Shown here piece after piece: positions 45,729 to 55,056 of a stretch of 64,000 bases of DNA. Every line of letters begins with the position of its first letter. Position 1 is the stretch's first letter. Source of the stretch: Pseudomonadaceae bacterium SI-3 (GTDB lineage: Bacteria; Pseudomonadota; Gammaproteobacteria; Pseudomonadales; Pseudomonadaceae). The stretch spans positions 2,480,001-2,544,000 of the forward strand of contig CP026511.1 of NCBI GenBank assembly GCA_004010935.1. Reading direction: 5' to 3'. A program made the position numbers and the translations under genes. Below the pieces are notes generated by a model. The model was not told where the DNA came from. It saw only the letters and a list, made by a program, of their open reading frames with translations, and did no database searches.

Positions 45729-45886
45729 CTCCCAGTCCGTTGCGCAACGAAACCTCTACAGTCTGCAAGCTCGCTTGAGCCCGCACCGTTCGTCCTGCAT
45801 TTGCTCGGGATCGCCAGCCGCCCCGTGAACAAAGGTTTACGAGAAACCTAGCGACAGTTCCAGCGCGCCAGATTTCCGCTAATTCT

Positions 45887-45910
45887 TGTACAGCATTAAT
45901 ATTTGGTATA
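45887..45910. promoter_or_regulatory. Putative LitR-type operator upstream of folE
   Basis: TGTACA (45887-45892), 12 bases, then GGTATA (45905-45910): 11 of 12 to TRTACA-N12-TGTAYA. About 106 bp before the folE start. Confidence 0.55.
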
Positions 45911-46015
45911 GCTTTGCATCAACCAGTGACGAGGATCAGGTCCGCGCTCAGCTGGCGCCTTTGCCACGAATAACATGCATGGTTTGCCTATGGACGGCTT
46001 CCCAGAGGATCACTC

Positions 46016-46573
46016 ATGAACGAACTACCCGGCCATTTTCACCAAATACTTCTGGGGGTCGGTGAAGACCCACAGCGCGAAGGCTTACTCGACACCCCGA
46101 AACGCGCCGCCAAGGCCATGCAGTATTTGTGCAATGGATATGGCAAGAGCCTGGAGGAAGTGGTCAACGGAGCCCTGTTCGCCTCGGACAGCGACGAGAT
46201 GATCATCGTACGAGACATCGAGCTCTATTCTCTCTGCGAACACCATATGCTGCCCTTTATTGGCAAAGCACACGTGGCTTACATCCCGACCGGCAAGGTA
46301 CTCGGATTGTCTAAGATTGCACGCATCGTCGACATGTATGCACGCCGCCTGCAAATTCAGGAAAACCTCACCCGCCAGATCGCCGAGGCGATTCAGGAAG
46401 TGACGCGTGCGGCTGGCGTTGCGGTGGTCATCGAAGCCAAGCACATGTGCATGATGATGCGCGGGGTTGAGAAGCAGAACTCGCTAATGAACACCTCGGT
46501 GATGCTGGGTGCGTTCCGCGAATCCTGTACCACCCGGATGGAGTTCCTGCAGCTGATCGGAGGAAATCGCTGA
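46016..46573 (+). CDS. folE: GTP cyclohydrolase I
   Basis: Makes dihydroneopterin triphosphate from GTP, the first step of folate and pterin synthesis. The 185-residue enzyme has the zinc ligands in SLCEHHMLP and in [11 protein letters not shown], and the terminal [10 protein letters not shown] block. In this region the pterin may feed the photolyase/cryptochrome antenna. It overlaps folX by one base (TGATG). Confidence 0.93.
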   Translation: MNELPGHFHQILLGVGEDPQREGLLDTPKRAAKAMQYLCNGYGKSLEEVVNGALFASDSDEMIIVRDIELYSLCEHHMLPFIGKAHVAYIPTGKVLGLSKIARIVDMYARRLQIQENLTRQIAEAIQEVTRAAGVAVVIEAKHMCMMMRGVEKQNSLMNTSVMLGAFRESCTTRMEFLQLIGGNR

Positions 46574-46944
46574 TGTCTCGGCTGGAACCCGGTTTGGCGC
46601 GTATCCGGGTAAAGGATTTGCGTCTGCGCACCTACATCGGCATCAACGAAGATGAAATCCTCAACAAGCAGGACGTGCTGATCAACCTGACGGTCCTCTA
46701 CAAGGCAGTCGATGCGGTACGCGACAACGACATAGACACCGCACTGAACTATCGGACCCTGACCAAAGCGGTCATTGGCCACGTCGAGAGCAACCGGTTC
46801 AGCCTGCTGGAACGCATGACCCAGGAGATCCTGGACTTGGTCATGAGCCGGCCCAGCGTCGAGTACGCCGAGGTCGAGGTCGACAAGCCGCACGCACTGC
46901 GGTTTGCCGAATCGGTTTCGATCACACTTGCCGGGAGCCGCTGA
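46573..46944 (+). CDS. folX: Dihydroneopterin triphosphate epimerase FolX
   Basis: A 123-residue tunnel-fold enzyme of the FolB/FolX family: LRLRTYIGINEDE at the N-terminus and HVESNRFSLLERMTQEI with the catalytic region. The sequence resembles FolX more than FolB (longer N-terminus, RIRVKDL). Partner of folE in pterin metabolism. Confidence 0.86.
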   Translation: MSRLEPGLARIRVKDLRLRTYIGINEDEILNKQDVLINLTVLYKAVDAVRDNDIDTALNYRTLTKAVIGHVESNRFSLLERMTQEILDLVMSRPSVEYAEVEVDKPHALRFAESVSITLAGSR

Positions 46945-47279
46945 GGCCGTTTGATAACTGAACGACAACCTGCGGCTAACCCTCTATCCGATACGCGCCG
47001 ATGCCTTTTCGTTATCAATATTCTTGCTACCGTTCTGGCTCGGCGCCGGCATGCTGCCTATCCCGCGCCGAGGACTCGGCATTGACGCCCCGCACTTCAG
47101 CCGACGGCGGCCACGTCGTAGCGAGCAGTTCCGCCGTTTCGCGAACACCTCTTTCGCGGCCAGTTGTTCGGCGGCCAATGGTTGCGGCCAAAGGGCAGAA
47201 CCGCCTCGCTACAAAAAGCCGTGTGCCAGCTTTCAGGTAGTTGTTCTAGAATGCCGTGAAACGCACAAGAGACACCCTG
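46945..47279. other. Intergenic region before the LOV gene
   Basis: A 335-bp region with no supported gene, operator or repeat. Frames across it lack start signals and similarity. The LOV promoter must lie here. Confidence 0.5.
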
Positions 47280-47726
47280 ATGATCAACGCCAAGCTGCTG
47301 CAACTGGTAATCGAAGCCTCCAACGACGGTATCGTGGTAGCCGAGCAGGAAGGTGACGACAATATCCTGATCTACGCTAATCCCGCATTTCAGCGCCTGA
47401 CGGGATACGAGGTCGACGACATCCTTTACCAGGATTGCCGCTTCCTGCAGGCGGATGACCGCGACCAGCCAGGTCTTGCGGCAATACGCGAAGCGGTTCG
47501 CAACAACACGCCGTGCCGCCAGATCATCCGAAACTACCGCAAGGATGGCAGTGCGTTCTGGAACGAACTGTCCATCACGCCCGTATTCAACGAAGGTGAC
47601 CAGCTCACCTATTACATCGGCATCCAGAAAGACGTCACCCCTGAAGTCGAGGCCAAGCAGCGGGTCCGCGAGCTTGAAGCCGAAGTCCAGCAGCTCCGAG
47701 AGCAACTGGCGGCCCTGCAGAGCTAA
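47280..47726 (+). CDS. Short LOV blue-light photoreceptor
   Basis: A 148-residue protein made of one LOV domain and a C-terminal helix, like PpSB1-LOV of P. putida. The photoactive Cys53 lies in YQDCRFLQ, and flavin-contact residues are in NYRKDGSAFWNELSITPV and YYIGIQKDVT. The C-terminal coiled coil (QRVRELEAEVQQLREQLAAL) suggests a dimer. It has no output domain, so it may act on another protein, possibly a class II LitR regulator. ATG 47280; an in-frame GTG is at 47256. Confidence 0.93.
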   Translation: MINAKLLQLVIEASNDGIVVAEQEGDDNILIYANPAFQRLTGYEVDDILYQDCRFLQADDRDQPGLAAIREAVRNNTPCRQIIRNYRKDGSAFWNELSITPVFNEGDQLTYYIGIQKDVTPEVEAKQRVRELEAEVQQLREQLAALQS

Positions 47727-47882
47727 CCGGCTTACCGTAGGTCAGTTATCACCCGACGACGCTTCAGCCTGCTTCAGGGGTGCCGATAAGGCTTGGTATA
47801 AGCCACACCCTGAGGTCGCGGCACCTTGTTTGTGACCGGCAGGTGCATTTATTGATGCAGACTGCCGGGAAAACACGAATAA

Positions 47883-50579
47883 TTGCCATCTGCCACTACA
47901 TTCCCGCCAACCTGGACGGCGGCTGAATCCGGATCCGCTTCCTTGACTTCCTATGCTTTCGTTGAAAACGCAACGGTGCTCCTTGCGCTTTGCTGGCTGC
48001 TTTCCGTTACAGCGCGTCATTGGGGGCAGAGCCATCAGCGATGGGCGCAATGCACAGCTGGCATCTGGTTCGGCGGTGCCTGCATTGTCGGCATGCTGAT
48101 GCCTATTTCCGTGCAGGACGGGGTCATCTTCGATGCACGCACTGTCGTGCTGAGCATGGCGGCCTTGTTCGGAGGCCCGATCGCTGCGGGCATCGCTGGG
48201 CTGATTGCCGGCGCGTATCGGCTTTGGGTCGGCGGCGCGGGCGTCTGGGTCGGGTTGATCAACGTACTGCTGCCGATCGTCTTGGGCCTTGTCTATCGCC
48301 ATTTCCACCGCCGGGGCCAGATCGGGATTGGTATCTTCCAGCTGCTACTTTTTGGACTGGTGTTACATGGCGGTGTCGTAGCCTCGCTGCTGCTGTTACC
48401 CGCACATCTGGTAGCTCCTACCCTTGAGCAGGTTGCGGTGCCTATGTTGCTGGTACTACCAATGGCGGTAATGCTGTTGGGCTTGCTCTTGGCAGATCTG
48501 CTCAAACGCGACCAGATCGAACGAGCAATGCATCTCAGTGAGGCGCGTTTGAGGGCCATCACCCAGGCGATTCCCGACGTGCTGTTGGTGCTCGATGAGG
48601 ATGGCCGCTACCTGGAAGTGATCTCCAACGGCTCCGCGCCGCTTCAAGAAGGTGACCAAAGCCTGATCGGAAAGACAGTGGAGGACGTACTCCCACCCCG
48701 TCAGGCAGAACGCTTCCGCGAATTGATTCGTGAAACACTTTCCCTCGGCGCACCCGGCCTGCTCGAATATTCCACCCAGACGGTGGACGGCCTGAAGGTA
48801 TTTGAAGTGCGCGCGCAGCGCTTGCAGCTGGCGCAACCGTACAAGCCAGCGGTGGTGTGCCTGAGCCGGGATATCAGCGAGCGTGCCAGCGCCGAACAGG
48901 AGCGTCGCATCGCCTCGATCGCGTTCGAGTCACAGCAGGGCATGATCATCACCGATGCCAAGAACCGCATCTTGCGGGTCAACCAGGCATTCACTGAGAT
49001 CAGCGGCTACAGTGCAGACGAGGCCATCGGACAGGACACGCGCCTACTCGCCTCGGGCCGTCACTCGCCCGATTTCTATCTGGCCATGTGGCGCAGCATC
49101 CAGCAGACCGGCGCCTGGCAGGGTGAAATCTGGAACCGTCGTAAGACCGGCGAGGTGTACCCTGAATGGCTGTCGATCAGCACAGTGCTCGACGCCCAGG
49201 GCGCCATTTCCAACTACGTGGCCGCCTTTACCGATATCACCGAGCGCAAGCAAGCCGAAGAGCGCATCCATAACCTTGCGTTCTACGACCCCCTGAGCGG
49301 CCTGCCCAACCGCCGGCTGCTGCTCGATCGTCTCAAGCAGGCCCTGGCCGCCACTGTACGCAGCCAGCAATACGGCGCGTTGATGTTCATCGATCTTGAT
49401 AACTTCAAGAACATCAATGATCTTCATGGTCACCAGGCCGGCGACCAGTTGCTCTGTATGGTGGCCGAACGACTGAGCGGTGAGGTCCGCGGTGTCAACA
49501 CAGTTGCCCGCCTCGGAGGTGATGAGTTCGTAGTCATGCTCGAGGACCTGGATGCCAAGGCGGAATACGCAGCAGCCCAGGCCGAGCAGATAGGCGAAAG
49601 GATCCTTTCGGCCCTTGGTCAGCCTTACCGACTGGGCTCGCTACTGGTGCATAGCAGCGCCAGCATTGGTGTGGTACTGCTCAACAGCAACGACGGTGAC
49701 GCGGAAGAGCTGATGAAGCGCGCCGACATGTCGATGTACGAAGCCAAACAAGCCGGCAAAAACGCCCTGCGCTTCTTCGACCCGCGCATGCAGCTAGCCG
49801 TGCAAGAGCGCCTGCGCCTGGAAGACGAGATCCGGCGTGGTTTGACGGCCGGCGAGTTCGTGATTCATTTCCAGCCCCAGATCGAACGTCATCGTGGACT
49901 CGTCGGTGCTGAAGTGCTGGTGCGCTGGCAACATCCGCAACGCGGCTTGCTCACCCCAGTTCACTTCATCGGGCCTGCAGAGCGTGCGGGGCTGATCGAA
50001 GCACTGGATTTCGTAGTCCTCACCCAGGCTTGCGAGCAGCTCGCCACGTGGGCCAAACAGCCATCCCAGGCGGCACTGACGCTCGCGGTCAACCTCAGTG
50101 CGAGCCTGCTCTACCAAGCCGACTTCGTGGATCGGGTGCTAGCCTTGCTGCAGCGTACCGGCGCCAATCCGCGACTGCTGAAGCTTGAAATCACCGAGTC
50201 CTTGTTACTCGATGACATGGAAGAAGCGGTGGTTCGGATGAGAACCCTGAAGCAGCACGGCATTCGGTTCTCGATTGACGACTTCGGCACAGGTTACTCA
50301 TCAATGGCCTACCTGCAGCGACTACCACTTGATCAACTGAAGATCGACCAGTCGTTCGTCCGTCAGCTGGTCGAAGATGCCAGCAGCCAGACCATCATCC
50401 GAGCCACCTGTGCACTCGCGTCCGGGCTCAAGCTGGAGGTGATTGCCGAAGGGGTCGAGACGGAGGAACAGCGGACATTGCTGATCGCCAATGGCTGCGA
50501 CATGTTTCAGGGTTACCTGTTCAGCCGCCCCGTTCCGCTGGAAGCATTCGAAGCGCTCGCGCTAGAACCCGTGACGTGA
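47883..50579 (+). CDS. Membrane GGDEF/EAL protein with LytS-type spans
   Basis: About 898 residues: five to six N-terminal spans of the 5TMR-LYT type, two PAS domains (QAIPDVLLVLDEDGRYLEV and SQQGMIITDAKNRILRVNQA), then GGDEF (ARLGGDEFVV) and EAL. The EAL motif itself reads EVL in GAEVLVRW, which many active enzymes tolerate, and the later DFGTGYSS and EGVET blocks are intact. The start codon is uncertain: TTG at 47883 is used, with no strong ribosome-binding site. Confidence 0.88.
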   Translation: MPSATTFPPTWTAAESGSASLTSYAFVENATVLLALCWLLSVTARHWGQSHQRWAQCTAGIWFGGACIVGMLMPISVQDGVIFDARTVVLSMAALFGGPIAAGIAGLIAGAYRLWVGGAGVWVGLINVLLPIVLGLVYRHFHRRGQIGIGIFQLLLFGLVLHGGVVASLLLLPAHLVAPTLEQVAVPMLLVLPMAVMLLGLLLADLLKRDQIERAMHLSEARLRAITQAIPDVLLVLDEDGRYLEVISNGSAPLQEGDQSLIGKTVEDVLPPRQAERFRELIRETLSLGAPGLLEYSTQTVDGLKVFEVRAQRLQLAQPYKPAVVCLSRDISERASAEQERRIASIAFESQQGMIITDAKNRILRVNQAFTEISGYSADEAIGQDTRLLASGRHSPDFYLAMWRSIQQTGAWQGEIWNRRKTGEVYPEWLSISTVLDAQGAISNYVAAFTDITERKQAEERIHNLAFYDPLSGLPNRRLLLDRLKQALAATVRSQQYGALMFIDLDNFKNINDLHGHQAGDQLLCMVAERLSGEVRGVNTVARLGGDEFVVMLEDLDAKAEYAAAQAEQIGERILSALGQPYRLGSLLVHSSASIGVVLLNSNDGDAEELMKRADMSMYEAKQAGKNALRFFDPRMQLAVQERLRLEDEIRRGLTAGEFVIHFQPQIERHRGLVGAEVLVRWQHPQRGLLTPVHFIGPAERAGLIEALDFVVLTQACEQLATWAKQPSQAALTLAVNLSASLLYQADFVDRVLALLQRTGANPRLLKLEITESLLLDDMEEAVVRMRTLKQHGIRFSIDDFGTGYSSMAYLQRLPLDQLKIDQSFVRQLVEDASSQTIIRATCALASGLKLEVIAEGVETEEQRTLLIANGCDMFQGYLFSRPVPLEAFEALALEPVT

Positions 50580-50601
50580 GGGTCGTTTCCGCACCCTCAC
50601 G
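50575..50601. terminator. Stem-loop between convergent genes
   Basis: A perfect 9-bp stem CGTGAGGGT / ACCCTCACG that includes the EAL gene stop codon; hemH ends 15 bases further on the other strand. No T run, so it may be a weak bidirectional terminator. Confidence 0.5.
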
Positions 50602-50615
50602 CCGAGACGGGCCGC

Positions 50616-51641
50616 TTACAACGCCAGCGGCGCCCGACGGCACAGAGTAATCAAAGCCTGCACCCACTGCTCATGAGTGTTCAGGCAAGGGACCAACTGC
50701 AGATCCATGCCTCCGGCCGCCACGAACTGTTCGCGGCCTCGATCACCGATTTCCTCCAGCGTTTCGATGCAGTCGGCCACGAACGCTGGGCACATCACCA
50801 ACAACTTCTTAACCCCCCTGGCAGCCAGCTCTTCAAGGTGCGCCTCGGTATAGGGTTCGATCCACTTGGCACGCCCTAGTCGCGACTGAAACGACACCGA
50901 CCACTGTTCGGGCTGCAAGCCGGCGCGCTCGGCGAACGCAGCGGCGCTCTGGATGCACTGCGCGCGGTAGCAACTGGCAAGGACGGCACCTTCGGCACGC
51001 TGGCAGCAATCAACGGTTTTCAGACAATGCGCGCCGGTTGGATCCGTCTTGCGCAGATGCCGCTCAGGCAAGCCGTGAAAGCTCAGCAGCAGGTGGTCGA
51101 AGGGTTGTTCCAGGTGCGGTTGAGCGCTCGCAACCAGCGCATCGAGGTACTCCGGCTGGTCGAAAAACGGCTGCAGTATCGACAGCTGAATGTCGAGCTT
51201 TCGCTCACGAATCACCCGCCGCGCCTCTTCGATGACGGTGGTCGTGGTGCTGTCGGCGAACTGTGGATACAACGGCGCCAAAGTGACCTGCCGGATGCCC
51301 TGCCCAGCCAATTTCAGCAGCGAGCGCTCAATGGACAGCTCGCCATAGCGCATCGCCAGTTCCACGGAGCCCTCTTTCCAATACGGGCGGACGGCGTCGG
51401 TAAGGCGTTGACTGAGCACCACCAGTGGTGATCCTTCTGGCCACCAGATGGAAGCATAGGCATGTGCGGACTGTTCCGGGCGCTTGATCAGGATCAGCGA
51501 GACCAGCAACCGGCGAACTGGCCAAGGCAGGTCGATGACATAGGGATCCATCAGAAACTGGTTGAGATAGCGGCGTACATCAGCCACTTCAGTGGACGCC
51601 GGGGAACCCAGATTGACCAACAACAACGCCTGCTCTGACAT
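50616..51641 (-). CDS. hemH: Ferrochelatase HemH
   Basis: Inserts ferrous iron into protoporphyrin IX, the last step of haem synthesis. 341 residues; [12 protein letters not shown] carries the active His and [17 protein letters not shown] the active Glu. It lies downstream of the SDR39U1-type gene and may share its light-responsive promoter. ATG 51641; an upstream ATG at 51647 is possible. Confidence 0.93.
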   Translation of the reverse strand: MSEQALLLVNLGSPASTEVADVRRYLNQFLMDPYVIDLPWPVRRLLVSLILIKRPEQSAHAYASIWWPEGSPLVVLSQRLTDAVRPYWKEGSVELAMRYGELSIERSLLKLAGQGIRQVTLAPLYPQFADSTTTTVIEEARRVIRERKLDIQLSILQPFFDQPEYLDALVASAQPHLEQPFDHLLLSFHGLPERHLRKTDPTGAHCLKTVDCCQRAEGAVLASCYRAQCIQSAAAFAERAGLQPEQWSVSFQSRLGRAKWIEPYTEAHLEELAARGVKKLLVMCPAFVADCIETLEEIGDRGREQFVAAGGMDLQLVPCLNTHEQWVQALITLCRRAPLAL

Positions 51642-51713
51642 GCACATTTCCAACTACTGATTTAATGGAGCGCGCCGCAACCCGTTGGCCGCGGCGCTAT
51701 TTTCACATAGCGA

Positions 51714-52613
51714 CTACGCCTTGCGCAGGTCCGCCAATGCCGCATCCAACGTCACGAAGCGAAACTGGAACCCCGCGGCCTGCAATCGCAACGGCTGGGC
51801 TTTCTGACCGCCTAGAATCAAACCCGACAGCTCACCCAGACCGACCTTCAAGGCCAGCGCCGGTACCGGCAGAACTGCTGGTCGCCCCAAACTCGCTGCG
51901 AACGCCTTGGCAAAGTCGGCATTACGCACTGGCTGAGGTGCGCAGGCATTGTAGGGCCCAGCAGCACCTGGCTGGTGCAACAGAAAATCTATCAGACCGA
52001 TCTGGTCGTTCATGTGAATCCACGGCATCCACTGACGACCACTACCTTGTCTGCCTCCCAGCCCGAGCGCGAACAAGGGTCTGAGCCGTTGTAGGAACCC
52101 GCCATGAGCTGCCAACACCAGCCCCGTTCGGACCAGCACCACACGAATGCCCAACGACTCAGCTCGCGTGGCACTTTCCTCCCAGGCGGCGCAGAGCTGG
52201 CTAGCGAAATCGTTGCTAACCGCGCTGTCATCCTCGCTCAGTTCTCGTTCACCACCGTTGCCATACCAGCCAACGGCCGAGCCGGAAATCAGCAGGGCAG
52301 GCTTTTGTTGCCTGGTTGCAAGCCATTCAACCAACTGCTCGGTTAGCTTGATACGGCTGTTCCAAAGCAACAGACGGCGGGATTTGGTCCAGGGACGATC
52401 AGCAATCGGCGCACCTGCAAGGTTGATAACCGCGTCAAGCCGGACCTGATCGAGCTCGCCCAGATCGCCGATGCCCGTTACTGACTCGCCGCAACGGTCC
52501 GCCACCTGCTCGGGTGACCGACTCCAGACCCAGAGCTGATGGCCCTGAGACAACCAGTGTTTACACAGTGCACGACCGATCAGGCCGGTCCCGCCGGTGA
52601 GCAATATGTTCAT
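51714..52613 (-). CDS. SDR39U1-type NAD(P)-binding epimerase (TIGR01777)
   Basis: A 299-residue NAD-dependent epimerase/dehydratase-like protein of the YfcH/SDR39U1 group: ILLTGGTGLIGRALC at the N-terminus and the C-terminal DUF1731 region (GELSGLILGGQKAQPLRLQA). Function unknown. It is directly upstream of hemH, an arrangement seen in other pseudomonads, with a LitR operator upstream of its start. Confidence 0.88.
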   Translation of the reverse strand: MNILLTGGTGLIGRALCKHWLSQGHQLWVWSRSPEQVADRCGESVTGIGDLGELDQVRLDAVINLAGAPIADRPWTKSRRLLLWNSRIKLTEQLVEWLATRQQKPALLISGSAVGWYGNGGERELSEDDSAVSNDFASQLCAAWEESATRAESLGIRVVLVRTGLVLAAHGGFLQRLRPLFALGLGGRQGSGRQWMPWIHMNDQIGLIDFLLHQPGAAGPYNACAPQPVRNADFAKAFAASLGRPAVLPVPALALKVGLGELSGLILGGQKAQPLRLQAAGFQFRFVTLDAALADLRKA

Positions 52614-52684
52614 TGCGGCCTCCGCAAGTCAGCTGTGGGCTCGCGCCTATGACTCCGCGAGCTGCTACGTTCTGATGTTACACC

Positions 52685-52708
52685 TATACAGCCATCGATT
52701 GCTGTATA
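52685..52708. promoter_or_regulatory. Putative LitR-type operator (SDR39U1-hemH / Trp-rich gene)
   Basis: TATACA (52685-52690), 12 bases, TGTATA (52703-52708), a perfect fit to TRTACA-N12-TGTAYA and itself an inverted repeat. It lies 72 bp from the SDR39U1 start and 86 bp from the Trp-rich gene start. Confidence 0.65.
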
Positions 52709-52793
52709 ACTTAGTAGTGCAAGCGTAGTCCATGTACAACTTGGCAAACAGGTGGCCAATGCACATCCAGTCTCTCACCGGCGTCCAGTCGCT

Positions 52794-53009
52794 ATGAATC
52801 GATTCAATCCAGACAAGCTGCTGCTTTCTAAATGGACAGCTACTCGACCACAGAACAAGGAAAAACACTTTCTCGTCACGGAGCTCCTACGGGATGAAGA
52901 TGACGTTTTGCTGAAGGTGGAGCTGCAGGCCGTCCTCACTCGACGCAGCCAATGGATTGATTGGCACGCGCTGCAAGACGATCAGCAATGGCTGTTTGGC
53001 TGGCGGTAA
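52794..53009 (+). CDS. Small Trp-rich protein (TIGR02450 family)
   Basis: A 71-residue protein that begins MNRFNPDKLLLSKWTA and ends DDQQWLFGWR, a conserved family of unknown function (TIGR02450). It commonly stands next to light-regulated genes in pseudomonads. Confidence 0.87.
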   Translation: MNRFNPDKLLLSKWTATRPQNKEKHFLVTELLRDEDDVLLKVELQAVLTRRSQWIDWHALQDDQQWLFGWR

Positions 53010-53052
53010 CGAACCGTCGCGCTCGCTAGGCGATAGCCGCATCAACACTTCT

Positions 53053-53077
53053 TGTACACGGGCTATTGACCTGTACA
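53053..53077. promoter_or_regulatory. Putative LitR-type operator upstream of the photolyase operon (13-base spacing)
   Basis: TTGTACA (53052) and its reverse complement TGTACAA (53072-53078) flank 13 bases. The spacing is one base more than the usual 12. It overlaps a possible -35 TTGACC (53067) and a -10 TATGAT (53088). Confidence 0.5.
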
Positions 53078-53103
53078 AGTAAGCGCTTATGATCTCCACA
53101 TAT

Positions 53104-53127
53104 TGTACAGAACCTCTTATCTGTACA
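53104..53127. promoter_or_regulatory. Putative LitR-type operator, photolyase operon
   Basis: TGTACA (53104), 12 bases, TGTACA (53122): perfect match to the pattern. It ends 22 bp before the DUF523/DUF1722 start. Confidence 0.65.
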
Positions 53128-53149
53128 GGAACACAGTGAGGTCATCCCC

Positions 53150-54112
53150 ATGCCCAATGCCTCTCGTCCCGCAATCAAAGTCGGTATCAGTGCCTGCCTG
53201 CTCGGCAGCCCGGTGCGGTTCAATGGCGGCCATAAGGAATCGCGGCTATGCAGCGAAACGCTGGCCAAACATTTCGAGTTCGTGGCGGTCTGCCCGGAGG
53301 TCGCCATAGGTCTCGGTACGCCACGTGAGCCAATCCGCCTGGTCGGCGATCCCGACAGCCCTCGCGCAGTTGGCACCGTGCACCCGGAGCTGGATGTCAG
53401 TGAAGCCCTGACCGCTTACGGCAAGCAGATCGCCCGCGAACTGGGTGATATCAGCGGTTATATCCTGATGCAGAAATCCCCCTCCTGCGGAATGGAGCGG
53501 GTCAAGGTCTACCAGGCCAATGGGCATCCCATCGACGGTGGCGGCTCCGGCCTGTTCGCTCATGCACTAATGGAAGCGCGGCCGGACCTGCCCATTGAAG
53601 AAGACGGCCGGCTAAACGACCCTGTGCTGCGGGAAAATTTCCTTACCCGAATCTTTGCCTACGCCGAATGGCAGCGTTTGCTCGAAGCCGGGCTGACCCG
53701 CAAGGCGTTGGTCGAATTCCATTCGCGACACAAGTACCAGCTGATGGCGACCAACCCCTTGCAATACAAAGCCCTCGGTCGGCTGGTCGGGACGGTCGGC
53801 ACTAAGCCGCTGGACGAGTTCGCACCGGTCTATTTCAGCCGGCTGATGGCAGCGCTCAAAACCACAGCTTCGCGCGGCACGCACAGCAATGTCCTGCAGC
53901 ACTTGAGCGGCTATCTGAAGAACGATCTTTGCGGCGACGACAAGCAGGAGCTGCAACGTCTCATCAGCCAATACCGCGAGGGCATCGTGCCCCTCGTCGT
54001 ACCGATGACGCTGCTCAAGCACCACTTCCGCCGTCATCCGGACCGTTACGTGGCCAGCCAGGTGTATATGCAGCCCCATCCAGAAGACCTCAGCCTACGC
54101 AACGGCATCTAA
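53150..54112 (+). CDS. DUF523/DUF1722 fusion protein
   Basis: A 320-residue two-domain protein. The N-terminal DUF523 domain resembles TudS thiouracil desulfidase: three cysteines in SACLLGSP, VCPEVA and SPSCGME may bind an iron-sulfur cluster. The C-terminal DUF1722 (YbgA) follows from about residue 170, with HSRHKYQLMATNP. It heads the photolyase operon; a role in photodamage or modified uracil handling is possible. Confidence 0.85.
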   Translation: MPNASRPAIKVGISACLLGSPVRFNGGHKESRLCSETLAKHFEFVAVCPEVAIGLGTPREPIRLVGDPDSPRAVGTVHPELDVSEALTAYGKQIARELGDISGYILMQKSPSCGMERVKVYQANGHPIDGGGSGLFAHALMEARPDLPIEEDGRLNDPVLRENFLTRIFAYAEWQRLLEAGLTRKALVEFHSRHKYQLMATNPLQYKALGRLVGTVGTKPLDEFAPVYFSRLMAALKTTASRGTHSNVLQHLSGYLKNDLCGDDKQELQRLISQYREGIVPLVVPMTLLKHHFRRHPDRYVASQVYMQPHPEDLSLRNGI

Positions 54113-54114
54113 AC

Positions 54115-55056
54115 ATGACCCTGAATATTGATGATGAGATCGACCCCAGTCGTGAAGACGGCTGGTTTCCGATCAGGGAGGTCGCGCGCCTTACTGGAGT
54201 CAATCCGGTCACCCTGCGGGCTTGGGAACGTCGTTACGGGCTGATCGTGCCGCGTCGCACGCCCAAGGGCCATCGGCTCTATGACGACAGTCACGTCAAG
54301 CGCATCCAGAGCATTCTCAAGTGGCTCAACCGGGGCGTTGCAGTCGGTCAAGTCAAGCAGTTGCTGGACGCCCGCCAGAGCACCAATCCCACCGAACATA
54401 ACCAGTGGGCCGGAATGCACGACCAGATGTATCAGGCCGTCACCGACCTTTCCGAGCGACAGCTAGACGACAGCTTCAACCGTGCGCTGTCTCTATATCC
54501 ACCACTTACCCTGTGCAAGCACCTGCTAATGCCCTTGCTGCTGAGCCTCGAACAACGCTGGACCAGCTCGTTCGGTGCGGAGCTCGAGCGTGGATTGTTC
54601 TGTTCATGGCTGCGAACTAAGCTCGGCACCCGCATCTATCACAGCAACCGCCAGCACAACGGCGCTCCGTTGTTGTTAATGACCCTATGCGAGCAGCGCT
54701 TCGAGCCGGGCTTGTGGCTCAGCGCCTGGCTGGTCTCCAGCGCCGGTTGCCCTGCCGAGGTAATCGAGTGGTCGGTGCCGCTGGCGGAACTGCCGCTGGC
54801 GCTGGAACGGATCAAACCGCGTGGCCTGCTGCTCTATGCCAGCCAGTCGCTGGATAGTGGCTACCTCAAGCGCCAACTGCCGCGCCTGGCCGACCCGCAC
54901 GGTATGCCGCTGCTGTTGGCAGGGCCTGCAGCCAGCATCCACCTGGCCGAACTGCGCGACGTACCTGGCCTGACCCTCGCCATCGACCCCCTCGCCGCCC
55001 TCGAAGTCCTGCAGGATGGGCCGCTGCTTGAAAATCTCAAAGGGTATCGGGAATGA
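54115..55056 (+). CDS. MerR-type regulator, class II LitR-like (copy 2)
   Basis: A 313-residue paralogue of the regulator at 44279; both have the FPIREV(A/S)RLTGVNPVTLR block and ERRYGL. The C-terminal half is again LitR-like without a B12-binding motif. It sits 2 bases after the DUF523 stop and its own stop overlaps phrB by 4 bases. It probably controls its own operon. Confidence 0.86.
   Translation: MTLNIDDEIDPSREDGWFPIREVARLTGVNPVTLRAWERRYGLIVPRRTPKGHRLYDDSHVKRIQSILKWLNRGVAVGQVKQLLDARQSTNPTEHNQWAGMHDQMYQAVTDLSERQLDDSFNRALSLYPPLTLCKHLLMPLLLSLEQRWTSSFGAELERGLFCSWLRTKLGTRIYHSNRQHNGAPLLLMTLCEQRFEPGLWLSAWLVSSAGCPAEVIEWSVPLAELPLALERIKPRGLLLYASQSLDSGYLKRQLPRLADPHGMPLLLAGPAASIHLAELRDVPGLTLAIDPLAALEVLQDGPLLENLKGYRE

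Noticed and set aside
47024..47356. 110-codon frame before the LOV gene
   Set aside because: No family similarity, no clear start; it runs into the LOV gene in another frame.
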